Origin: Arenicola marina
Lineage: Eukaryota; Annelida; Polychaeta; Arenicolidae
Length of the DNA: 64,000 nucleotides
Direction of reading: 5' to 3'
Assembly (NCBI GenBank): GCA_964019135.1
Contig: OZ025256.1
Span: 35,064,035-35,128,034, forward strand
Numbering within the stretch: the first letter of the stretch is position 1; each line of letters opens with the position of its first letter. The notes below the pieces were generated by a model. That model did no database searches. It saw only the letters and a program-made list of their open reading frames with translations, and was not told the DNA's origin. A program made the translations under genes and the position numbers. Below, in pieces: positions 23,101-35,275 of the stretch.

Positions 23101-26100
23101 GATGGCTTACCCTTAGTCTGAGAGATAACAACTATGGAAACAAAGGTTCTTTGCTATTACTATAAGCATCCCGGCAAATTGTAAATTATCTAACCTCATT
23201 TAGTTTAAAGATATTGTTAATTATTTCGATGGGTCTAATACAGTTATGCCCCTTATATACCTGAGCATGTATATATAAGAGCATGTTTATTTCATCTGAT
23301 TGAAACAATAACTGGAATCAGTAACCAACATTATTTCCCCTTGGTCTGAATTGTGATACAAGTAGGTATCTGTTACCAACCTCTAAGACATCATCAGTTT
23401 GATCTGTGGATGACACCGTCAGTGACATACTATGTCCATTGAGAAGACAAATGTCCAAGGCGACATCTTCTGGTTCTTCTTGTTGGCTTTCCTACAGTAC
23501 AATGGTACTATGGGTTTCACAAACTTAGCTTTTTTGAACCTTGTGAGAGCAGCAATCGGGTTCACGTAAGAGAGCACCTGCCGCATCACAGTAACCTCAG
23601 TAGAACATAACGTTACAATTGTTACATTTGAAATCCTAAAATGCACTTGAATGAAATCATTACTGGTACTATAGGCATTGCATATTATCTTATTTCGTTA
23701 GCAAATTCTACATCCTAAATCATATATTATTATAGAAATACAGAAGCTTACCTGCTGTGCACTGAGCAGGAATCCATTGAAAGTGCTGCTCGTGGATATT
23801 TGAGGATTCTGACTAACTGCAAGTCCAAGTTATATGCATGTCAAGCTCTTCATAACGATATAATAGACTGTTAACCAACCAGACAAGTTAGTGAATACAC
23901 AACATTGAGACTCTATTCCAGGAATTTGATTACTGCTATCCCCAACGAGAATAACAGGATAGGATGCACATCATTGATAAAGTATATCATTAAAATGCAA
24001 ATCTTTTGATGACACTTCTTATTGGTTTCCACACTGAACTGAAAATCAGTCAAGCTCTCTAAGTTAAGTTAACCTACTGAGGAGGAGACTTACCTAACTG
24101 GATGTATCTTTCTAAGGCACACCTCCTTTCTTCCAGTTGGGAGGGTGACAGTGAGAGGAGCCTCTTTGGTGGGAAGTTTGGCACATTATTACTCCCGAAC
24201 TCTTTCTTCAGCTGCCAATAAATCATTGACATCCTAAAGCTTTATAGCTGACAGCTTGCATGTTCACGCACAACACTACCCACAGGCCTAGGTATTATGT
24301 GCAATTGTAAACAGTTGTCTCCTAGAAGGCATGGCTATTTGTTTAATTACATTGAAGAAGTTACAGCTATGGCTATATGCATTTATCAATCCATGCTGCC
24401 AGTGTCTTATCATACCAGTAATGCCTTTCTTCACCATCTTTAACATAAAAAATCATCAACAAATTCTGATAGTTATATTCTTTATCATGCATACCAACCT
24501 GTTCATGGAAGCCATGAAGCTGTCTGTATCGTACAGAGCAATGGTATGCTCCATTAATATGTATATTGAATACCTGTAGCAAAAGAGGTACAATTAAAAT
24601 TGCAAATCAAGCTCTTTCCCAACTAAAACTAAAAAGGTCATAATACAAATAAGAATCAGTCCTTGAATCATTCAAGATTTCTTTTGTCTATACTCCATGC
24701 ATGCCAGACTGCCAAATAGCCTTGACCATGATATCAATTTACCACAAGTTTTCATTTTGTGGTAAATGTCATCAGTTTGTGTACTTCGCGATGCTTTGAT
24801 ATAAGTAGCAGGACTGAGACAGAATTCTGTGGCATCCCGGGATAGACATATTTGCCACATCATAGCCTTAACAGCGATGGTTATCAGGTTTCTGAATTTA
24901 TAGAATGAAACAATCAAGTTTTGGGCAAATTTTGATGTAAATTTTGATATAAATTTTGCCTGGGCTTAGTTTTGGCGGGAAAGAGCTTGATATGCAACTT
25001 TGATGATTAAACCGATAAATATATTGAAAGGAAACAATATGTAAAAAGTGTCAGCATAATTCAGGCACATATTAGCGAGCGTAGCGAGCTCTTTAGATAA
25101 CACATATGTAAACAAATGACAAAATCTATATCGGAATCCCATACTGTTATGAGCTGGTAAAATCCACCGGAAGTTGACATCCAATAAGAACTTGACATTT
25201 TAAAACAAAATTCGAGACTTTGTTGCCACTATAAAGTTGTGACGTCGACATATTATAAAAATGATGTGACAATGGGAGTTACTAAGCAACCGAATATGCC
25301 ACAAGCACGTGCATGGTATATGTCATCCTGCCAAAGATATATTTTGTGGCATGCCGATGTAGGATTTATTTTGAATATTAATCAAGATGTATCTCCACAG
25401 AATAGTGGGTATGGGTAAACCACGAAATGGACTCTGTTTCGCGAAACAGAGCTAGAATAGGTGAAACAGAGTGGTTGGTGGCCGTATAGGTGGTATTGGT
25501 TGTGCGATGTTATAAACTATGTAGTATTACCTGTTACCCAATAAGGTATATCCATTAAGGAGCGGGAAACCTAAACATCTCAGAATCGTAATATCTTCTA
25601 CCCACTGAAGCCATCTGCTCTCTTGTTGATAATATCTGCAGTGGCGGCATCTGGCATTGCTAAATCCAAGTATGTAATGTAATACTTCGTAGTTTACAAC
25701 ATCGCACTACCAACAGGAAAAGATATAACCAACTGCCTGGGACAGTTTAATTACATGGTCGGGCAGGTCAGAATACTGGTTGTATGCCAGACAGGGCAGG
25801 TGAAGATTTAGAACTCTTGCTGTTTAGCAATGTTCAGTAGTTACACTTAGCACAATGAGCAAACAACCTGCAGGCACTGATCAATACGCACCATAACTGC
25901 ATTGTAACTTTCGTATTTGGTCCCCCACAGTATTGCATTGGAAAACTGTGCGCTCAGTAATAAGTGCTCACGTTTCAGAACATGACATTGCAGAATCGTC
26001 AAAATCCTGGTGAATATAGCACGGTAAATAAATTGATTCTTAGTTGTATCAACATTGTTATTTCTCAATTTGATAGGACAGGTACATTTTCAGGAGGGCA

Positions 26101-28353
26101 GGTCAATCAAAACACTGCGTGCCTGACAGGACAGGCGACATCCAAAGTTAATGTCTGTCCCTGACCAATACCACTAAAATGGCCACCAATCGCTCCTTTT
26201 TGTGGTTTACCCATACCGTAGCCTCAGGAGACCCACTCTGTTCCGCGGTTGGGTCTCGGTTCCAGCCTGGGTTTTGCACGGGGACTTTTAAACAGAATAG
26301 GCGCATTTGGAAATTCTGAATCATCTGGAGGCACACTGGGGCTAAATATCATATTTTTGTACAGATTAATGTTTTACCTATCAAATTCTTCCAAACAATC
26401 AAAAAGATTGATCATCTCTATCTGTGTTTGCAAGATGATTTACGAAGCACTAGCCATACATGACCATTACAAGCAGAGAGCTGTGTAAGGTCATACCAAC
26501 AAGCGCACGTTTGCTGTGCAAAACGGCACATGACATCGCCACAAGCATAACAAGCATCCCTTCCGCTAACTCGAAATAACTTAATATCTTCTTCATTCTT
26601 ATTTCTAATGTGGGGTAGGCTAAAGGCTAAACTCACGCACAGACTGTACAATTCCGATTCCTTTCCAAGCTTTTCATTTCACATTACTCTGTCTGCGATG
26701 ACAGTTCTCGCGAGGTTCTCATTATGCCTGCGAGATGACGTAGAGGTGCTACCGTGCGATCTGAAATTGGTCGTTGAATTTTTTCGCTTTGTCATGGCCT
26801 CTTTGTCGGCGCAAGATTTGATATCGAATGTTAGCCGTTCTTACAAAAATTAAAACATATATAACATCCATCAAAATAGGATATCAATATTTATGCTACA
26901 CATTATCACAGCTATGCATATGACATATTATTACGATAATAATTAATTAGTTCATCAACATTATACAATTGTTTGTAGATGAAGTGTCTTAGAAAAATAT
27001 TTTTCTCCAGAAATGTGAGTATAAAAAAATTAGACCCATATCAATATGTTATTTCCTTTTCTTCTCATATTAGACATCTTTAAACGACCACAGCATGTAT
27101 ACATAAACCAACAAATTGTACATAATTTGGGATGGGCCAGCAATAAGTTTCCTTATTTACACCATTGTAGCAGTTTTCTCACAAATTAGCTTGTATATAT
27201 ATATCTAACCTGTTGTAGCCGTGTCCTCTTTTGGAAAATTCATTGTCACAAATTGAGCAAGTTCTATTAGTGACCGTATTAGAGGACATTTTAGATGCAA
27301 ACAGTCTTACTGGCACATCATTGAGAAGCATGTGACATCTCGCGTACACCTCCATATTTTTATGTGTCATGTGACCTAAACGAGAACTGTCATGGTAGAC
27401 AAAGTGATGTGAAATAAAAAGCTTGGATATTAAGTATTTCGAGTTAGCGGACGGGATGCTTGTTATGCTTGTGGCGATGTCATGTGCAGTTTTGCACAGC
27501 AAACATGCGCTTGTTGGTATGACCTTACACAGCTCTCTGCTTGTAACGGTCATGTATGGCTAACGAAGCACCAATGTCCGAACCGGGCGCCATACTTGTT
27601 TTTGGCGCATGCTGGTGCCTGTGAATGCAGCCTGGTTCCAAACTTTGAATTCTCTGTGAGAGAGGGCGCTGCTATTGTCCTTAACTGCAAAGTGCCCGTC
27701 TGACAGCGCCATCTAGCGAAGAGTCGAAGGCTGGGAACCAAGTTGCATTCACCAGGTACCAGCATGCGCCAAAACAGATATAGCGCCCTGTTCTGATGTT
27801 GGTGGTCCGTAAAACGTCTTGCAAACACACATACAGGTGATCAATCTTTTTGATTGTTTGGAAGAATTCGATAGCTAAAAGATTGATCTATAAAAAAATG
27901 TTATATTTAACCCCAGTGTGCCTCCAGATGATTCAGAATTACCAAATGCGCCTATTCTGTTTAAAAGTCCCTGTGCGGAACCCAGGCTGGAACCGAGACC
28001 CAACGGCGGAACAGAGTGTGTCTCCCGAGGCTAGCTACCCTGCTGAATTAATAAAGATGCGCTTGTATTTTTTGGGTAAACTTGGCACCTATCCATATTA
28101 TCTAAGCATGAAAAGGATAAACTGACTTTAGGCTTATCAATGAAATATTTCAAGACAAGGAGGAAGCAGATACGGTTTTCGTGCAGGGTAGTAGCCTACT
28201 GTTGTACGTTGCCCAGTTGGAGCAGTTCAGACAGACTTCAGAAGTTCGAACTTCAGTCGCAGAAAATAAACAAGTTTATGAAGTTGCACTAAGTACCGTA
28301 AATGAGCTCCCCTTGTCAGCAATTTCACTGGTATCTGGAATAGAAAAATGCAT
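17172..28353 (-). CDS. SNX17: Sorting nexin-17 (complete, 16 exons)
   Basis: Exons 5' to 3' on the minus strand: 28353-28297, 24573-24499, 24211-24094, 23816-23752, 23491-23381, 22230-22140, 21515-21425, 21235-21166, 20808-20716, 20305-20165, 19649-19587, 19413-19294, 18955-18878, 18529-18425, 18163-18104, 17273-17172. Each has AG/GT borders and the phases join to 1,440 coding bases, 479 residues (human: 470). Residues 1-105 form the PX domain, with RYRQL (34-38), PPK (58-60) and ERR (72-74) for PI3P binding. A FERM-like module follows (about 110-390), with SYWD (203-206), DIERGW (230-235), YYGYLQF, VVVSAG and MRCWR. Exon 12 ends LQWITIYSDQ and exon 13 reads AILMSMCLQGMVDEL, both closely matching the family. 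The C-terminus ends FEGIGDDDL, the acidic-Leu tail by which SNX17 recruits Retriever. It sorts NPxY cargo (integrins, LRP1) from endosomes back to the plasma membrane. Intron 1 (24574-28296) is filled with foldback elements. The start ATG begins the family-typical MHFSIP. Confidence 0.95.
18691..18711. repeat. CT microsatellite
   Basis: A short run of TCTCTC dinucleotides inside an SNX17 intron. Confidence 0.7.
22315..22640 (+). mobile_element. Decayed DNA-transposon fragment in SNX17 intron
   Basis: It shares stretches, in opposite orientation, with the TIR element at 58066-58646. Both encode a similar peptide stub (NYSGANC here, NYSGVNC on the minus strand there) and share a TTTCCGG plus GCGRCTTA block. 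No ends are visible here. The C-tract at 22421-22430 interrupts it. Confidence 0.45.
24960..25405 (+). repeat. Dispersed repeat, copy 2, in SNX17 intron 1
   Basis: Collinear with 4930-5420. The paired CRE sites of copy 1 are changed here (TGACGTCG and TGATGTGA). The upstream part begins with GGCGGGAAAGAGCTT, which also occurs near 54998-55013 inside the RPS8 intron 1 element, so at least three copies of part of this family are in the window. Confidence 0.6.
25408..26218. mobile_element. Foldback element with inverted ends in SNX17 intron 1
   Basis: GGTATGGGTAAACCAC at 25408 and its inverted copy near 26205-26220 begin arms that continue with GGTTGGTGGCC...TGGTATTGGT on the left and the matching inverted sequence on the right (26158-26200). 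The left arm carries an extra piece with the perfect 20-bp palindrome at 25432-25451. Ends and target duplication are uncertain. Confidence 0.5.
26219..28033. mobile_element. Long-inverted-repeat element in SNX17 intron 1
   Basis: The left arm (about 26219-26600) and right arm (about 27425-28033) are inverted copies. Shared blocks are CCTCRGGAGAC, TTCCAGCCTGGGTT, GCGCATTTGG, TTTTGATTGTTTGGAAGAA (as seen on the right arm) and GCTTGTTATGCTTGTGGCGA. About 820 bp of unrelated A/T-rich DNA separates the arms. The right arm is interrupted by a second, smaller inverted-repeat element (27560-27812). A partial copy of the outer arm lies at 57130-57255. TA dinucleotides abut both ends. No transposase is visible. 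Confidence 0.65.
27560..27812. mobile_element. Nested MITE inside the right arm
   Basis: Inverted ends of about 80 bases (27560-27640 against 27730-27812) share CACCAA, GGGCGC, TTTTGGCGCATGCTGGT and GGTTCC. The segment is absent from the otherwise matching left arm at about 26450, which shows it inserted after the outer element formed. Confidence 0.65.
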
Positions 28354-28453
28354 CTTCCACACAATCTGGGATAAAACCACATGAACAGATGAAAGCGTCA
28401 CTAAATATTCTTTAGAAAGATATCAGATACCGCGGAAACAACACCCCTTGGGT

Positions 28454-28489
28454 GCCATCTTTGGATTTTACGGAAGTGGCCTGACGTCA
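28454..28489 (-). promoter_or_regulatory. Probable SNX17 promoter elements
   Basis: Upstream of the SNX17 start are a YY1-like AAGATGGC on the minus strand (28455-28462), an ETS-type CGGAAG (28471-28476) and a full CRE, TGACGTCA (28482-28489). These cluster 100-140 bp before the ATG. The transcription start itself cannot be read from sequence. Confidence 0.45.
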
Positions 28490-31400
28490 CTATTTCAGGG
28501 TACTCACCAAAAAACGTCCGGTGTCCACTTTACGTCTGGTGCAAGACTTCCACCATGCAGTATAGCTTTTTTGGCGAGAACTCCGGTATAACAGAACATG
28601 CGACTATGAACCAAGATCGGTTATTTTTCTCAGTTTCAATCTAATTTCCCAGCTCCCCTTGATCTTATATGTTGAACCGTTGAAGGTCCTTGACAGGGGC
28701 GTGTGCAGGAATTGTTGAAAGCTGGGGGCTTGCACCATAAATTGTTCAACCATGACAAAATGCGTGTACGTTGCCTGAGAGGTATACGGTGACCGTGGTG
28801 CAAGTTAGGTACTTTGCACTCTTTATCTTCATTGGTAAGATAAAGAAAACGGAAACCATGAAGCTTGATATTCATTGTAAAATAAGGAGAGGCCAGGGGG
28901 CACACATTTTAAAAGTGTGTGTGTGTGTGGGGGCGGGGGGGGGGGGGGTACAGATATACCTTACGTCGTTTTACCCAATTTTAGAGAGTTTGGTGTATAG
29001 GTCTGTACGTGTGTCCGTGAGTCTGTTGGTAACGACGTGCGATAAGTGTCGAACGCCTTCAGATATCCCAGTTCCGAAGGAGGGGGCGGGCGAGGGGTGG
29101 GGGGTATCATTTCCGATCTCAGCTACTGGCATCCAGGAATTGGGAATCGCGATTGGGAAATGCCTTGACAGGGCGCCTTCTGCATTCATAAGAATGAAAA
29201 TGTCATCATTTCGTTTCCTTCCGCCGCCTCCCCTCCCCCACCCACCATATCCCATCTCTTTTTTATCCCCAACCGCGGCCACCCCCCCTCCCCTCCCCCC
29301 GCCCCACACTCACTTTGTTGCATCCGCCTCCGCCTATGCGTCCGCCTTCGCGTCTATAATCCGTCGTCCGTCTTTTGCGAACACATATGTTCGTCTTCTT
29401 GTCCGTCGCCAAGCCCACTTTTCTATGTCAGGAAGCGTTGTTCTAGGTCAGTTCAGGCTAGTAAGCACATAGAGCCGAATCAAACTACAGAACTTGATGT
29501 CTTGATGTACAGTAACGGAATATACTGACCCTGGTTCAATTTTGAACAAACAATTACAATCACAGCAAAAACGAGACGTAATTATTACCTAATTAATTAT
29601 TTTAAATATTCCTGAAATCTTATCAATTTCCATACCCAGTTTATAAAGTGGTTAAAGCGTCCTGAATAACCAACCAACCAACCATACTCAGTTTATATGT
29701 TCTACGTGTAACTTCGGTCGTTGTTATGCGACATTCAGAAAGAGTCGGGAGCGTCGCATTATCAGACCAAAGTTTTCATATGTACCTCAGATCGATTAAA
29801 ACTAATGATATTTGATAATTTGAGGATGTCAAACGTTCAGCTTCGGGCACTTTCTATATGGAGATTAGCCGCACTTTCCGTAAACCACTACAGCGCCAAT
29901 TTGTGTTATGGTCATATTCTACTTCACGTGCACGCGCTTGGCGTTACTCGCCCGACATCAACCCAGTTGGCGGATCTAGGAATTTACCAAGGGGGGTGGG
30001 GGTTGCTCTCTGAAAACTTGCAACCGGGGAGGGGGCGGGGGGTGCTCGGAGAGAACCCGACTTTAACAGTGAATGTTCAGGTTCCCAGCGGGGGGGGTGC
30101 AACCCCCATAAACCCCCCCTAGATCCGCCCCTGGATTGGTCAGATACAGAGACGCTGGCCCGACGTCGGCAGCGCCGGTGTCCCATCCCCCCATGCGTAG
30201 ATGCCCCCTCTGTATCTACCATAATGGCACCGTACGAACAAATGAAGCGGAGAGGGTCTGTTATGTATTTTATATAGGGGGGACATCTCCGCATGGGGGG
30301 GGGGCATTTCTGCATGTGACACCGTCTCACACTATAATCATGTTTTTAAAAACTCGCATCTGATAACGCTTCTTTGTGAGGAAAATGTTTTGCACGGAAC
30401 TTGAGTTGCTGAAATTATAAGCAACCCGGTCCGTGTTCAATCGTTTTTCGTTTTCAAAATGATCATAATAAAACCGAAAACAAACCAACAATCGTTTTTC
30501 GTTTACCGAAACATCTTTCAAAAAACAAAAAACGATCACTGATACTGTGTTCCGTTTTCCCCAGTCAAGACAAGCAAAAGCAAATGAAAACGTACTACCA
30601 TTACCATATACCGTTTCAAGTGTCGCCAAACGTAATACAAACAAGGCATATCACCCTGGCGGCTGAGAGCTTATGGCTTAAATGAACGTATGATGACGCA
30701 TGACGCATGACTGATGCATGCGGGTCGTCTCGCTGCACATTATAAATCAAACCGGGACCATCTGGGCCGATTGTTAAGGGAAATACAGCGTTTCGTAGCT
30801 TCACATGCTGATGCAATCGCTGTCACCTCGACCTCAGTTGGGGCCCGCGCGGGTGGGGGGGAGGCTCTCGGTTGACGGTAAGTTCACCATGCAGCACGCA
30901 GCAGAACGGCAGCGGACCGGCCAGCAATACACAGGGCAAGGGTGTAAGGTAGGGGGTGGGTGTGGATAAGGGCAGGAGTGTGCGCCAGTGAAGCGCATCA
31001 AAGCCAGAATGCGTGTGTGTATTGGCGGGCATGGAAAAGGCCGGGGTGGGGGCCGCGAGAGGGGGGTCTCGTTAGGCGAACGGAAACGCCGTATAGTTTA
31101 CCATTGCAATGGTTGATTTACGCAAAAGTGTTAACACGGCGAATTTTAACCATATTTTTCCCTGACGGACAATACAATTCCTCAGTGTCCTATACCAGTT
31201 TCAAGTTTGTACGGTCAATATTGAGGGCACCGTGAATTTCGTTAAGTTGAAATTGAAATGACCCGTTACGTCATAACTGCTAGCCCGGTTGCTCTGATTT
31301 TTGACATACGGGTACCTCAGCGGTACCCTTAACGTCACTGCAAATATTCGTAACGATCGGAACACCGTACCTGTACCTGAATTTTGTGACGTCAATGTTG

Positions 31401-31790
31401 TCATTTTGACATGACGTAGCTCGCAAACTATTGGTCCCACGTCAAATTTGATGGCAGTAACGAGAAAGACATTCAGGAGCTGAGTATGGTGGCACTAACT
31501 CCGCGTGTCTATAATGTTAAGCGACGTATGCCTAAAACTGTGTTTTGGACGTATGACGTCACTGTGACGTCGACGTCCGACCGATTTCATTCGGCAACGA
31601 ACTTGACCTGAGATTAGGGTTGTGTAGCATGACGGACGTGTGAACACGCAATCTCAGTGTGATTAAGCATAATCCTAGGAAATACAGAATATAGCCGCTC
31701 ATCACTGCTTCTAACGTGAGAAGCTAATGGGGAAGTCTCAGCGGAAAAGAAATAGAACCCGTGTGGAAATACACAGTCCAAAAGAAATGT
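28490..31790. other. Intergenic DNA, G/C-rich tracts and hAT-like ends
   Basis: No exon recognised. It includes G-tracts at 28930-28948 and C-rich DNA at 29220-29300. At 29967-30132 are short inverted ends, GGCGGATCTAGG and CTAGATCCGCC, that resemble hAT-type non-autonomous elements, without a clear 8-bp duplication. Recurrent CGTTTTTCGTTT motifs lie at 30440-30530, and CRE-like TGACGT clusters at 31385-31420 and 31553-31578. Confidence 0.4.
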
Positions 31791-31795
31791 AACAA

Positions 31796-34183
31796 TTATC
31801 GGCTGCCGGGACAACTAACGAAGGGCGCTTTCATCGGCGTCGGCAGACCTATCGACTGCCGGGCCAACTAACGAAGGGCGCTTTCATCGGGCTGGGCGCT
31901 TCCATCTTGCTGGGTGTCGAAAGACCTATCGGCTGCCGGGTCAACTAACGAAAGGCGCTTTCATCGGCGTTGGCAGACCTATCGGCTGCAGGGTCAACTA
32001 ACGAAAGGCGCTTCCATCTTGCTGGGTGTCGAAAGACCTATCGGCTGCCGGGTCAACTAACGAAAGGCGCTTTCATCGGCGTTGGCAGACCTATCGGCTG
32101 CCGGGCCAACTAACGAAGGGCGCTTCCATCGGGCTGGGCGTCGACAGAAACTATCGGCTGCCGGGACATCTAACGAAGGGCGCTTTCATCGGCGTCGACA
32201 GATCTATCGGCCGCCGGGACAACTAACGAAGGGCGCTTCCATCGGGCTGGGCGTCGACAGACCTATCGGCCGCCGGGACAACTAACGAAGGGCGCTTTCA
32301 TCGGCGTCGGCAGACCTATCGGCTGCCGGGCCAACTAACGAAGGGCGCTTCCATCTTGCTGGGCGTCGACAGATCTATCGGCTGCAGGGTCAACTAACGA
32401 AAGGCGCTTCTATCGGCATCGACAGACCTATCAGCTGCCGGGCCAACTAACGAAGGGCGCTTCCATCGGGCTGGGCGTCGACAGACCTATCGACTGCCGG
32501 GACAACTAACGAAGGGCGCTTCTATCCTGCGGGGCGTCGACAGACCTATCGGCGCTTTCATCGGCGTCGGCAGACCTATCGACTGCCGGGCCAACTAACG
32601 AAGGGCGCTTCCATCGGGCTGGGCGTCGACAGACCTATCGACTTCCGGGCAAACTAACGAAGGGCGCTTCTATCGGCGTCGACAGACCCATCGGCTGCCG
32701 GGCCAACTGACGAAGGGCGCTTCCATCGGGCTGGGCGTCGACAGACCTATCGACTGCCGGGACCACTAACGAAGGGCGCTTTCATCGGCGTCCGCAGACC
32801 TATCGGCTGCCGGGCCAACTGACGAAGAGCGCTTCCATCGGGCTCGGCGTCGAAAAACCTATCGGCTGCCGGGACCACTAACGAAGGGCGATTTCATCGG
32901 CGTCCGCAGGCCTATCGGCTGCCGGGCCAACTAACGAAGAGCGCTTCCATCGGGCTCGGCGTCGACAGACATATCGGCTGCCGGGAAAACTAACGAAGGG
33001 CGCTTCCATCGGCGTCGACAGACCTATCGGCTGCCGGGCCAACTAACGAAGGGCGCTTCTATCGGCGTCGACACACCTATCGGCTGCCGGGCCAACTAAC
33101 GAAGAGCGCTTCCATCGGGCTCGTCGTCGACAGACCTATCAGCTGCCGGGCCAACTAACGAAAGGCGCTTCCATCTTGCTGAGCGTCGACAGACCTATCG
33201 GCTGCCGGGACATCTAACGAAGGGCGCTTTCATCGGCGCCGGCAGACCTATCGCCTTCCGGGCCAACTAACGAAGGGCGCTTTCATCGGCGTCGACAGAC
33301 CTATCGGCTGCCGGGCCAACTAACGAAGAGCGCTTCCATCGGGCTCGGCGTCGACAGACCTATCGGCTGCCGGGCCAACTAACGAAAGGCGCTTCCATCT
33401 TGCTGGGCGTCGACAGACCCATCAGCTACCGGGTCAACTAACGAAAGGCGCTTTCATCGGCGTCGGCAGACCTATCGGCTGCCGGGACCACTAACGAAGG
33501 GCGCTTCCATCTTGCTGGGCGTCGACAGACCTATCGGCTGCCGGGACAACTAACGAAGGGCGCTTTCATCGGCGTCGACAGACCTATCGGCTGCCGGGCC
33601 AACTAACGAAGAGCGCTTCCATCGGGCTCGGCGTCGACAGACCTATCGGCTGCCGGGACAACTAACGAAGGGCGCTTCTATCGGCGTCGACACACCTATC
33701 GGCTGCCTGGCCAACTAACGAAGGGCGCTTCTATCGGCGTCGACAGACCTATCGGATGCCCGGGACAACTAACGAAGGGCGCTTCTATTGGCGTCGACAG
33801 ACCTATCAGCTGCCGGGCCAACTAACGAAAGGCGCTTCCATCTTGCTGGGCGTCGACAGACCTATCGGCTGCCGGGACGTCTAACGAAGGGCGCTTTCAT
33901 CGGCGTCGACAGACCTATCGCCTTCCGGGCCAACTAACGAAGGGCGCTTCTATCGGCGTCGATAGACCTATCGGCTGCCGGGCCAACTAACGAAGCGCGC
34001 TTCCATCGGGCTCTTCGTCGACAGACCTATCGGCTGCCGGGCCAACTAACGAAGGGCGCTTTCATCTTGCTGGGCGTCGACAGACCTATCGGCTGCCGGG
34101 ACATCTAACGAAGGGCGCTTTCATCGGCGTCGACAGACCTATCGCATTCCGGGCCAACTAACGAAGGGCGCTTACATCGGCGG
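31796..34183. repeat. 2.4 kb minisatellite, 53/59-bp units
   Basis: More than 40 units share CTATCGGCTGCCGGG, then CTAACGAAGGGCGCTT and a variable spacer ending GGCGTCGACAGA. Two main unit types differ by six bases in the spacer (ATCGGCGTCG against ATCTTGCTGGGCGTCG or ATCGGGCTGGGCGTCG). The two types are mixed, not in blocks. Open frames across it are by-products of the repeat. Confidence 0.95.
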
Positions 34184-34454
34184 CCAAAAACAAGCAGCGT
34201 AGAATGGTAATATACAACGATTCTCAATTATTTAAATTGAATTAAGATTTACTTGATTGATACTTTCACACCACACATCTCCTCTTTATAAACGGTTTAC
34301 GAGGACCAGTTTTGACATTATAGTGAAATTATACCCCCGTTTTAGTACTTCCACCTCCGGAAGCCCGCAGCTCATGGCCTACTACGACCGCAAGCACCTG
34401 CAATACAAAATAATCAATACAAAGATTAGAACGTATTCTACTAGTCTTTACCGA

Positions 34455-34893
34455 GACAGTCTCTCCGGCCGTCTGGATATAAAAACGGCTATTAAATACT
34501 GTGCTGGTCTCTCCGGATACCTGGATATTAAAACAGCTATTAAATACTGTGCTGGTCTCTCCAGACACCTTGATATTAAAACGGCTATTAAATACTGTCG
34601 GGTCTCTCCGTCCATCTGGATATTAAAACGGCTATTAAATACTGTGCCGGTCTCTCCGGCCATCTGGATATTAAAACGGCTATTAAATACTGTGCTGGTC
34701 TCTCCGTCCATGTAGGTAATAAAACGGCCATTGAATATTGTGCCGGTTTCTCCGGACACCTGGATAATAAAACGGCTATTAAATACTGTGCTGGTCTCTT
34801 CGTCCATCTGGATAATAAAATTGCTATTAAATACTGTGCTGATTTCTCCGGACACCTGGTTAATAAAACGGCTATTAAATACTGTGCTGGGCT
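34455..34893. repeat. 48-bp minisatellite, about 9 copies
   Basis: The unit contains GGATATTAAAACGGCTATTA and AATACTGTGCTGGTCTCTCC. The 48-bp period equals 16 codons, so frames stay open on both strands (for example LDIKTAIKYCAGLS). I see no evidence of a real gene. Confidence 0.9.
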
Positions 34894-35275
34894 CTAGAGG
34901 GGCGGGGGGGGGGTGAAGGGGAGGGGTGATTATCCTAGGATTGCGTGAAGGTAGGGCGTGCTGGCTGTATGTAAGGGGGGGCGGGGGCCGTCTCAGGTGA
35001 GTTTGACGAGGAGAGGGTGGGGATTGCGTCCTGAGTGCATGTGAGGGAAAGGGGGTTCATCAAGGGTGTGTGTGAACGGGGGGGGGGGGGAGGCGTGGGG
35101 GTTGTCCCTGGGGTGCGTGAGGGGAGGGCGTGCCGGTTGTATGCAATGGGAGGGGGATCCGTCCGGACTGTAAAAGTGTAGGGGTGTTTGTCCTGGGTGT
35201 GGGTGAGGGGGGGGGGGCGGGAGAGCCTTCTGGAGTTTGTTTGTGAAGGGAAGAGGGTGGTTGCCCTGGGTTGTG
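34894..35275 (+). repeat. G-rich degenerate tandem region
   Basis: Loose repeats of TGCGTGAGGGGAGGGCGTG-type sequence are broken by G runs of up to 12. Several G-runs are close enough to form G-quadruplexes on this strand. It directly follows the 48-bp minisatellite. Confidence 0.6.

Noticed and set aside
23752..23811. Alternative SNX17 exon 4 start at the inner TAG
   Set aside because: It changes the frame to one that lacks the family match. The TTGCAG acceptor five bases upstream gives the expected STSSTFNGFL...SAQQ.
28771..29472. 233-residue open frame
   Set aside because: It runs through G- and C-tracts, has low complexity (PPPPLPHPP) and no family resemblance.
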